Positions 10,471 through 20,173 of a stretch of DNA of 64,000 nucleotides are shown here, one piece after another; position 1 is the first letter of the stretch; the number at the start of each line of letters is the position of its first letter. Under the pieces are notes generated by a model. The model was not told the DNA's origin, made no database searches, and worked only from the letters and a program-made list of their open reading frames with translations. The stretch lies in contig CAJNYU010002229.1 in NCBI GenBank assembly GCA_905331475.1, forward strand, positions 1 to 64,000, in the 5' to 3' direction. The position numbers and the translations under genes are program-made. This DNA comes from Rotaria socialis. Lineage: Eukaryota > Rotifera > Eurotatoria > Philodinida > Philodinidae.

Positions 10471-12932
10471 ACCCATAAAGGATTGATAGAGAGGTTTTGT
10501 TATTTTCAAGCAGCATGATTCACTTCCTTGCTATTTACATATTGATATCCACAGTATATAGGTGAGCCGTCTAGATCAATTGAATGATGAAATGTTAGTT
10601 TTCAACGTATAATTGGTTACAGAAATACCTAATTCATCTACATCTGCAAGGGGACCATTCATAGGTATGCTTTCGCTTTTCCAGCTGAATTTCATGTATG
10701 CTGCAAAGCACCGCCAAATACGTCAATCCCGACAATTTTCTTCTTAATACCTGGTAATGAGAAGATCTAAACTTGTTAGTGAATTTCGACTTCAGCATTC
10801 CATATTTGTAAAATGATCAGGCTTTTGAATTCCTATCTCAAAATTTACTCGTGTAAAGGATTACAATCACACTCATTCACATGACAAACTTTCAAGTTAG
10901 GAATGAAAATTCTGAAAACGTGTATGCAGGCTATTCTAAATTAGGTCTTCAATGTGAACAAAGTGTCGCATCGAAACAAAAATATGAGATTCTCCTGTAA
11001 AAGTTCAATGCAATCATACAATCACTGTATACGAGACATGCCGTTGTGATCTAACAATAGTATTTTTTTGTTCTTTCTCTTTGAGTTAAGATTCACAATA
11101 AAAGACTTTTTGAAGACGCCAGAAGAAAGAAGAAAATATATTGTGCGACGTTCTATGAATCTCAGCAAAACCATATATAATCATATGCTATGAGTATAGA
11201 TATTTGACTATTATCATCAGTCATATTGAGAATCAGTTTGTTTTTCATACAATTTCTTCGCATGTTTTCTTATCTCTACATCTTACTTTATGTATATTGG
11301 ATTAATATAAGTGTGCGCAATTTAAAAAAAATACAAGAGTGAGACGCAATTCTAGCCAGAATATGTTTAAGCAGGTGTAATTATATGATTCACCTGTTTC
11401 ACCGGAGACACAAATAACGAGACGAAAATATAAATCAAAATTCATTTTTAGTGCACAAAACAAATGCCTAAATATGATTAACTAAAGAAGCTGCATCTTC
11501 AATCTATGATATAGAGCCCTATTTGGGAATCGTAAATATATTCGTGCATGTCTACATCGATTTTCAAGTTTTGATATACCAGGCTTGAATCATGACTTAT
11601 TTTATATCAAATAAATAACAACCATGAAAACGATTTATGATTATTATTTGACATTATTCATCTGTACTCGAATTGTTTAGTAGTATATCGCAAAGTTTCA
11701 GTCATTTATATCGCGTATATTACGATCAGATACTACATATTTAACTCGAAAACAAAAAACATATTCAAATTTGTATAATGAAAGCAAAATTCGATATTTC
11801 TATCAATATTCAATTTTGTAATGTCTTTTTTGAATTTTAACGTTAAAATTTAACGAGAAGTATTTTTCAGCACACACAAAAACCTATGGCTCATTACGCT
11901 CGAGCATAGAGTATAATCAGCGACATATTGTTGACAGAGATATTTCATGATCGTTTGTTTATCGTTTTGTTTGACAGCTGTATTCTATCTTTCATTTTTC
12001 ATCTATCTTCTATAATGATTATACGATCAAGATGATGTTTGACTCTCCGTCTTAATCCAGGCACATCGTTTTTGTCACCATTCTATTCCTCTGTACTCCT
12101 ATTCCTACCGACTCTTTAATAATAGATGTCGTTAATATTATCAATAATATTTCATGATTAATCTTTAATCAAAGCAGATAACAAATTACAAAATAACAAA
12201 AACAAAATACTAATCTACTGACTGATGAATGAATGAAAGAAAGAAAAAAAGGTAGACGCTTGTTTTTTACTGGTTATTTCTAAATACACTGATCGAATAT
12301 TTGTTTTTAAAACCGAACCAAATATTAAAATTTGTACACATTTGGAATCAGCATAAACTGAGGAACACGGTGTGATATATATTTTGCTGGCGCTCCATAG
12401 AAAATGAATAGGTGACACTAGCTGATTTGGTTTCATGACAGAGGGTTACTATGGAAATGATATGGAATCAGTAATATATGTAACAGTATCATTCTATTGG
12501 TCTGCTTGCTATTGTTGCTTACCCATTTAATTGCAACAGAGCGAATGAAACGAAGAATATCTATGAAGTCGGTGGTGAATAACACTAAGAGACTTTAAAA
12601 AGAAGAAGCGCCACAACGAAACTATTATACAAAAATATTGTGAGCTAGGCCTAATTTTTGCGTATAATTAGTTTTTTTTATTTCCCCCAGATTTAAAAAT
12701 CAACTATACAAGTGCATAAATGAGTTCATTTTAGAAATACTGCAATGATTCATTCACATGAGTCAGTAGTAGATCACACACGAATACAGTAAGAAAAATA
12801 TTGATCATGTTCCGAACCAATCATCTATCGAGATTAAATATTTTGAGCTGGCTAGCTAGCTATTTTTTTCCATAGAGATTTGCGTGTTGATATTTAATTA
12901 AATTTTTATAATAAATACTTTCTGTAATAATC
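10471..12932. other. Gene-poor stretch upstream of MINDY
   Basis: About 2.4 kb of AT-rich sequence with no recognisable coding region on either strand. A 73-codon minus-strand frame at 12215-12436 has no family features. The last part presumably holds the MINDY promoter. Confidence 0.4.
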
Positions 12933-14967
12933 ATGTCTAATACAGAATTATTATCGGCTCAACCAACAGAAAAAGTTGATGAATTAACTTGTTCCAATAC
13001 AGAAAATGTTATTGTTTCGTCTGATCAAGATAAGTTAAAATTGACTACTGATGGTTCAAATGAATGTTCGAAAGATATGGCTGATGTCGATTCACAATTG
13101 AAAAAATCAATATCTGAACCTGATACAAAGCCTTCCAAGGATAATGATTTTCATTTAATTAAATGGATTGAATTTAATTTTGAAAGATTACCAATTCTTT
13201 TACAAAATGTGAATGGTCCATGTCCTCTACTTGCTATTTTCAATATTCTATTACTTCGAAAACGAGTAAAAATCTTAATGACAAAGAAGAAGGCGAAGAA
13301 AAAAAACAAGTATTCATTAAATATTTATTATAGATAGTTCTTAATCCAGACATCGATGCAATCACTACCGAACGAGTTATAACGTTACTTGCCGACTACA
13401 TTCTGGAACTTGATCAATCTGTAAGATAAATAAATATTCTTGATTTTTATTTCTTGATCATATTTTTTTTTCCCAGAAATTATCTGATGAAGAACGAGCA
13501 AACTATGAGCATAATGTTCAAGATGCGCTAGCTGTTCTTGAAAAACTTAAAACAGGCTTAGATGTTAATTTGAAATTCGATGGGTAATGAAAAAACGCAA
13601 TGTTTTCTTCAGTATAATTTTGTTTTATATTTCAGTGTTGACCAATTTGAATATACACGCGAATGTATTGTATTTGATTTATTGAATATTCAGTTATTTC
13701 ATGGATGGGTTATCGATCCGCAAGATACTGAATTACGAACGATTGTGACTACAGATGCAGCAAGTTATAATCAATTGATTGAAAAAGTTATTCGACAACG
13801 ACACTCAGAACGAGAAGAACTTGTTCGAGAAAGTAAAAACGATTCGTTTACTCTTCAGTCATAAACAAAAGCATCTTCAACTAGAAAAATCCTTAATAAC
13901 AATGTTGAGTGTTCAAAAATAGTAAACGTTTCGAGTCATTCATGAATGATCAATGTCACAATGTATTGATTCATGCTGTTTAAAGATATGCATCGAAATG
14001 ATCGATGAAAACTCCGCCAATCGACATTAATGCAATAAGTGTGAAGACATTTTTAGTAATTTGTTTCGATTTCCTTTTCTTTAAGACTTTTAAAAAAACT
14101 ACTTAGCAATTGAGATTTCTGTTTCTGCAAGTTCTCCACCATGTCGAATACCTAAGTTCAAATAATTTCATTGTCTACAGATTTGTTGCAATGGCTAAAA
14201 ACGTTTACAAAGCAAAAATAAATTAAAGATTCTACTGCAGATATGATGATGATTAGTAATTTTAAGTAGAGTACTGTACTTACAGAATTATGTTAAAGAC
14301 AATTTAACGGAATTTTATAAAACACCACTAAACTCGGCGATCCGATTCCTTGTTCTATTGAAACTGAGATGGGAAATTTAATGAAGATCCTTTAAGGAAT
14401 TCTATCATATGAGTAGTGCATTCATTTAAAAATATTTTTTGTATTTCGTAATTGTTTAATCAACCCAGTGAAATTTTTAATATTACTTAGGTTTATTAAT
14501 TGAACAATTTCTCGATGAATATCGCTCACAGTTAACACATTATGGCATTCTTCAATTAAATCAAACAATGCGCGATAATCAATTAGCTGTGTTTTTTCGC
14601 AATAACCATTTTAGTACCATATGGAAAAACCGAGTAATTTTCAAAAAACAAGCGCATACAAATAATTATTAAATTTTCTTTATTAGAAGCAACTTCTTGT
14701 ACTTGTGTCTGATCAAGGCTATTTAGAGCATAAATCTATAGTCTTCGAAACATTAACTGATGTTGATAACGATACTCTATTTACGGATGGTTATGGACGA
14801 ACATGGCAAAAACCAGAAACAACTGATTCTTCTCGAGAGTTTGTCCTTAATCCTTCAAATAAAATTCTTTTTATTGTATTGTATTTCTTTTAGTCGTGAT
14901 CTAGCTTTAGCATTACACGATGAAGAAGAACGTCTATATCAACAGGCTCAATTGCAACAGCAAAGAG

Positions 14968-14998
<31 letters not shown>

Positions 14999-15125
14999 AC
15001 TACAATATATACCAAATCCTAGTCAATCGGCACATTCATCTACAGGACAATCGAGAAAATCTAAAAATAAACCAAAACGTTCGCCACAAGATGGCGGTGA
15101 TAAAGAATTGTGTAATATATCTTAA
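12933..15125 (+). CDS. MINDY-1/2-type (FAM63) Lys48-specific deubiquitinase, 7 exons
   Basis: Exons run 12933-13265, 13334-13420, 13477-13583, 13636-13832, 14491-14633, 14687-14838 and 14894-15125, giving 416 residues in frame. After an acidic N-terminus of about 70 residues, the catalytic domain opens with FHLIKWIEFNFERLPILLQN. The active site follows: LLQNVNGPCPLLAIFNIL (Gln91, nucleophile Cys97) and FFRNNHFST (His281). The family blocks DVNLKFDGVDQFEYT, FHGWVIDPQD and VLVSDQGYL are also present. MINDY enzymes trim Lys48-linked polyubiquitin. The last exon has RDLALALHDEEERLYQQAQ followed by a poly-Gln run, where relatives have a C-terminal ubiquitin-interacting helix. The exon 6 donor (GAGTTTGTCC) is weak and chosen by frame. 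A 658 bp intron separates exons 4 and 5. Confidence 0.9.
14968..15000 (+). repeat. CAG/CAA microsatellite coding for poly-Gln
   Basis: A CAG run interrupted by CAA at its end lies inside the last MINDY exon. It encodes about ten consecutive glutamines and is likely length-variable between alleles. Confidence 0.8.
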
Positions 15126-15281
15126 ACTCATGTACATATGTGATAGTTTTTTTTCTTTTTTAAATTTATTTTAAACCGTTTCTCTTGTCTACTCACGCGT
15201 ACAATAAACTAGACCAAAAAGGAAAAAGAATCAAACAAATCACTAACCAAACATAATACGATGAATATAGAGATTTTTATT

Positions 15282-15957
15282 TTATTTACAAAGATATTCA
15301 AATTCATTAGGGTACAAATAGTAAGATGATGCTATTGTTGACGCACGACTATTTGTTGGATAGAGATTAAGCGGAGTATTTAATACCATTGATATATCTG
15401 TACATCGAGATTTACCATCACTTGATGTACTACTAATTGTTGATATTCGATTTGATGTTGACCGTTTCGATTCACTTAAAGACGGAAATCTCGTTGGTAG
15501 CGATACTTCAATAATAGACATTTTCTTTCGGCGTTTTCCACAACGCATCGAAATAAAACATAGATAAATAATGACAAAAATAAGTAATAGAATAGCAAGA
15601 CATATGCCAATAGTACATAATTGTATGAAAACCCATTTCTCATTAAGTAAACTGTTTGATGTAGGAATTGTGTAAGAATCTAAATCTTCAAATGATGGAT
15701 GCCGAGTTGAATATGACGATGAAGATAATGGATTTAATGTGGTAGTTGGGATGCAACAAAAACGATCAGTATCTGTACCGCAACAGATATGAGACAATGA
15801 ACAATCAAATCCTGTAAAACGAAACAAAATAAAAAACGGAATTGTCCATGAGCCGACTTTCAATATTCAAAAGCTCTACTGCAAAATACAAAGAAATTTA
15901 AATACCATTATTCCATATACCATATCGATCAAGAAAACCAGGACACGATGTAGTCAT
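15282..15957 (-). CDS. Shisa-like membrane protein B (2 exons)
   Basis: Exons run 15957-15906 and 15811-15282, phase 1, giving 193 residues. The N-terminal module reads CPGFLDRYGIWNNGFDCS, then HICCGTDTDRFCC, the best Shisa-type Cys pattern in the window. A transmembrane segment (WVFIQLCTIGICLAILLLIFVIIYLCF) and a Ser/Thr-rich cytoplasmic tail follow. The intron falls in the same place and phase as in Shisa-like A (after the NG/ANG before GF-C), which supports common descent. The ATG at 15957 is the first in frame after a stop, but it gives no signal peptide, so an upstream exon may be missing. The gene is convergent with MINDY; the two 3' ends are only 156 bp apart. Confidence 0.75.
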
Positions 15958-17139
15958 ATTGTTGAGAGTATAGATGTATGTTCTGTTATTGTCAAAGTGT
16001 TGTGTCTGTCATCAGACAGGAAAATGACCGTCGTAATCGAAGTTTGTTCGTCTTGCTTATTCTATCGGAGCAGATAAGTGGAAGGAAAAAGCATCATCTT
16101 CTCTGCAGAAAAAGAAAAGAAAAGAAGAAAAGATTAATCTTGAGTATGTGTGAGTAGTATAGACGATAATATCGTTCAATTGACGCGCGAGACTGAACAA
16201 AAGTCGATTCCATCTGGCAGAATAGATAATTGATGGGCTGGGGCACATGCAGATAGAAATGAGAAGAACTTCTCACTGTTTATAGCATCATCATCATCAT
16301 CATCATAAAAAAGAGACAGACATGTCAGTTTACATTTTTTTCAATTAGACACCAACCAAGACCATGCAAACACAGACACTAGTTATGTTATGGATCATCA
16401 ACAATATAGACAGAGCATTGATTTACATAGAAAAATTACCGATAAAAATTGATATCATAAGATATTACTAGTTACAGTAAATCTTTATGTTTCATCTTAC
16501 GTTAATAGAATTTATTCTATTGAGTATATCGTTTCTATCGATCTATTCATGTTTACATAACTATCATTTTCTCACATAATTTCCTATGTAATGTAGAAAT
16601 AACAAAAGTAATTCTTGTATTCTTATGTCTCGCCGTTTTGTTCGTGTTTATGTAAGTTATCGCTGCTGTTTTTTATTTATTTATTGTACAATACTCATCA
16701 TTATAACAGTTGCTTGTTATCTTATACAACATTACAATTATTATGGAATTCTTTTGACACAACATTCATTATTTTCACAGACATATATACACAAAGAATT
16801 AATCATATAGTTCAAAACTCGAGTTTTATTCATATTCTTATGACGTAACAGTCGAATGGATTCTTCCAAGTAAAATAAAAGCAAGTTTCTTGGAAGAAAA
16901 CGAAAATATTTTCGTTGCTGTGGTTGTATCGTCATGCCGTGAAACAAGTTAAAACGATAAATTTTTGTTTTTTTCTTAGTGTATTTACTCTTGCTTTCTG
17001 TCGCATCGTGTAAGAGAAGAAAAAAGAAACAGCAACAGCAACAGTCATTTTACCTTTCGACGACCAGCTTAAGTAAAAAAACGGAGTTGATCATAAACAT
17101 TTGTTTTGGATGTAAATTTTTTTACTTTTAGAAACTAAT
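15958..17139. other. Intergenic, with a CAT microsatellite
   Basis: No gene is supported. A (CAT)n run lies at about 16286-16307. Several overlapping short frames at 16.05-16.95 kb are low-complexity and conflict between strands. A TTTTTACTTTTAG acceptor-like site ending at 17131 just before the WWE gene suggests its 5' UTR may be spliced. Confidence 0.4.
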
Positions 17140-17379
17140 ATGGCAGGTGGCATCGGACAATGGTATTGGAATGCAGCTCCCAATCCATTTGGTAAAGATC
17201 AACCAGCTCAGTGGATTGCATATAGTTCAAACGATAATAAAACGATTGAAGACAGTTTTATAAAAAAAGCCACCAAAGTTGAACTCGAGAATCATTGCAT
17301 ATACTTTCATGAACGTATGCAAGTACACAAACAAGATTTCAACAGACAAAGACCCATTAAACGAGAAGAAAAAAAATAA
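17140..17379 (+). CDS. Single-exon protein made of one WWE domain
   Basis: 79 residues. Almost the whole protein matches the WWE pattern: WYWNAAPNPFGKDQPAQWIA supplies the first two Trp (W10 and W25). Then comes Y-S-S-N-D-N-K-T-I-E-D-SF, the central KVELENHCIYFHERMQVHK and a terminal RPIKRE. WWE domains occur in PARPs, Deltex and HUWE1 ligases and RNF146, where they bind poly(ADP-ribose) or mediate protein contacts. Here there is no attached RING, HECT or PARP domain. The basic C-terminus (KREEKK) ends at TAA. A splice-acceptor-like TTTTAG sits nine bases before the ATG, so the leader may be spliced. Confidence 0.7.
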   Translation: MAGGIGQWYWNAAPNPFGKDQPAQWIAYSSNDNKTIEDSFIKKATKVELENHCIYFHERMQVHKQDFNRQRPIKREEKK

Positions 17380-18089
17380 AATTTCATTGAATATATACAT
17401 TATTAAATGGTCTATAGACTTTTTTTGTATGAACTTTATTTTTTATACGGATTAATTTCATGTCTTTTGTATATTTTGCATTTCATCGATTAAGAACTTT
17501 ATTTTTGTCATTCAAAAACAAAAACGTACGTAATAGATATAAGACTATTTTATTCTAGAATATATTTGTAGTTATTAAATTGAATACAATATAATCATCT
17601 GATCTTTTGAGAAATTAAATTTTTCATGGATTTAAAAAATTGAAATCGAACGTTTATTGGATTTACGTTTTTGTGTTGATACGTTTGGTCTATGGGAAAT
17701 AATGATCTATTGTTTACAATAAATATAGATTGATAATTTATGTACCTTGCAGGGCCAATTTATCGAAATAATATCATCTGAATGTAACAACAACGATGCA
17801 AATAATCTTTAACTTTTCATTATATTTATAATTAATAAAAAATGTGGAAACTTCGGATTTCATCCGAAAGTTATGTATACTGCAAAAAGTGCATGGGATG
17901 TATGAGTCATTCTAGAATGTCTGAACACCAAAATTATCATGAGAAACTAGGCAATTTGATTTCTGGATGCAGTTTTTGTGCATTTTGAGACGTTTTTCAG
18001 GCGATGTTTCATCAGAAAGCTACGGTTTAGCTCAAAACTAATATCAGATTCGGAATTAGCGTTAAAAACTGAGTCGATTTATATATGTT
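17380..18089. other. Intergenic, no gene seen
   Basis: AT-rich sequence downstream of the WWE gene. No coding frame or repeat was recognised. Confidence 0.35.
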
Positions 18090-18376
18090 GTGAATAAATC
18101 TGAGAAAATGTTTTTTTTTGAAAAATCCCTGTGCTCCCCCTCAGGGATGGCCTGGTCAAAAATGACAATTTTTTCGATAACTCAACCATTTCTTGACGGA
18201 TTCTTCTCATCTTCGAACTCGACCGAGATATTCATGAGATTGAACTGTGTGGAAAATTTCATCACGGTCTGACTCTCCTTTCGCAAGTTATCGTGCCTAC
18301 GGCCGGACGGCCGGCCGGACACACTGACCGATTCTAGTGTACTCACTTTTTGAGTACACAAAAAAACCTTTAACAT
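18090..18376 (-). repeat. Second copy of the dispersed repeat core
   Basis: On the minus strand the order GTGTCCGGCCGGCCG, TCGAGTTCGAAGATGAGAAG, AAGAAATGG-TGAGTTATCG, GACCAGGCCATCCCTGAG matches the core at 10020-10260 block for block, in inverted orientation. The copies differ by substitutions and small indels, with the GGCCG unit expanded here. An imperfect GTGTACTCAAAAAGTGAGTACAC palindrome sits at the upstream end of this copy (18338-18360). Confidence 0.65.
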
Positions 18377-19382
18377 GATGCATAAACTGAAATAAATCGT
18401 TTGAAAATTTCATTCTAAAATAGGCTGTGTCATATCAACTTGTATTGTACTTAAGAAAAATCGAAGTGAACTATCAATCAATGTCTTTATTCAAAACAAG
18501 GTTTTTCACATCAAGAAAGAAAACTTTTCTTTTTTCTTACAATTGTTCGGGATTCTTTTTCTTTATGTATATTAAAAGCTATCGCTAGTTCCCTAAAATA
18601 ACAGTTAATTTGAAATATATTTTTCAACTATAACTCTCATTAATTGGTCGTATACTTACAAGACACAAACGAACAGTAAAAGCTCCTTGTGATATTTTCA
18701 GCATATTCATATTTTATTTACGTTAGTCTATTCACAAGTCTGATCGTCATTTTTGAGTATGTAGCAGAAATAGCATGACTAGAATCATCTAATACCAGAT
18801 TTTCAATATACTATCTAGTTATTTAAGTAAAACAACTGAACAAGATATTTTTTAAGCATAGAATGAATAAGCAGATCATATGTAGAGATATAAATCGATC
18901 GCCTAAGTTACGTTACAGAATATTAAAAATAGATCAGTCAGAATGCAAACTTAGGAATTTAATTATTTTTTCCAAATAGGTTGCCTCTAGAAGAAATAAG
19001 TTGCTTTAACAGAGACTTTTGAACATTTTTCAAATTATGGAACCTACTTCTATGTAAATGTTCATGTTTTTGTCAAGAAGGTTGATATATTTAACATAAT
19101 TTAATTCTCTTATTTTATTTTATTTTAAATTTTAAATAAGATAAAATAAAAGAAGAGAGTTAAATTATGTCAAATATAAATATTTATATAAAAAAATCTG
19201 ATACCTGATCTATGGTTTTCAAAACGATGAATAACTCATGGAGGATCGTTTTAGCAGCATAAACACTTGGAAATCAATGAGGATCGAACTTCAATAACTT
19301 CAAATACAATGAGTTAAAATATTTGTGAAAATAATTTATTATTCTAGTCTACTTTTTATTCATATAGACTAGAAGTTTATTT
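18377..19382. other. Gene-poor stretch containing a long hairpin
   Basis: No gene is seen. The notable element is the hairpin at 19087-19177, listed separately. Confidence 0.35.
19087..19177. repeat. Near-perfect hairpin of about 90 bp
   Basis: ATATTTAACATAATTTAA at the left pairs with TTAAATTATGTCAAATAT at the right. The arms continue through TTCTCTTATTTTATTTTATT against AAGATAAAATAAAAGAAGAG, leaving a very short loop. Each arm is about 40 bp with few mismatches. It could be a MITE or a small-RNA hairpin precursor; no flanking duplication was verified. Confidence 0.6.
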
Positions 19383-19418
19383 TTGTTTGTTTCTCAATTG
19401 ATGGAAAGAAGGCTACAG

Positions 19419-19745
19419 CTTGATTGCGGACATTTTATTCCTCCAATTAAGAGAAAACGTCCGCAAAGTAGAAACAGAGGGAGAGAAACAAAAATAGTCG
19501 CAGAGCGGAAAATGTCCGCAAAGCAGAATCGGGGCGAGAGGAGAGAAAAAAATGTCAGCATTATGGAATCAAGACAAGATTTATTAGGTGAAAAAAAATA
19601 CAGAAAGATTATTTATGAAGNCTCTTCCCCCCGATTCTGCTTTGCGGACATTTTCCACTCTGCGACTATTTTTGTCTCTCTCCCCCTGTTTCTACTTTGC
19701 GGACGTTTTTTTCCAACAATTAAGAAAAAACGTCCGCAATCAAGA
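19419..19745. repeat. Large fold-back element with GCGGAC motifs, next to an ambiguous base
   Basis: The left arm (about 19419-19545) and right arm (about 19621-19745) are imperfect reverse complements: CTTGATTGCGGACATTTT against AAAAACGTCCGCAATCAAG at the ends, and CCGCAAAGCAGAATCGGGG against CCCCGATTCTGCTTTGCGG inside. Each arm also has an internal GCGGAC...GTCCGC pair, so nested hairpins are possible. The single N at 19621 sits at the junction of the loop and right arm, as expected where an assembler struggled. Open frames crossing it are not genes. Confidence 0.7.
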
Positions 19746-20173
19746 AGACGCGGGAAAGAAACAATCGTAACCGATTGAAACTGAAGAATACTTTTTCTGA
19801 TTATTTTTTCAGAAAGAAAATTGTCCAATTCTTGTTTAATAAAGAACTTATTATAAAAATACGAAAGATTAATTATCATAATGAATCACGTAACAAAAAA
19901 TGAATTTATTAGTACTCAAAATATTTTCATGCTTTTCAATAAACATGATCTGGTTATTTGTTAAAACAATGACTTTATCATTTGAAAAAATATTTCCTAT
20001 CCCGTCTAGTTTTTCTCATATTATTAAAAAAAGAATACACAAAAATATTTCTTGTTTTTTTTCTTTCTCGAGCTTGTATTGTCAGCGCACAATGATATTT
20101 AATAAGATAGCTGCATATAAATTTCTATGATAGAATAACGGTGAATAATAAAAAAGATGTTTTCTTGTTCTTA
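19746..20173. other. Short intergenic stretch
   Basis: No gene is recognised. It lies just beyond the 3' end of the RNF14-type gene, which is transcribed away from the fold-back element. Confidence 0.3.

Noticed and set aside
16615..16947. Short frames on both strands near 16.6-16.9 kb
   Set aside because: Three mutually overlapping frames with no domain, in simple AT-rich sequence.
19383..19879. Frames of 131 and 88 codons crossing the N
   Set aside because: Both come from the inverted arms of a fold-back element and include the ambiguous base.
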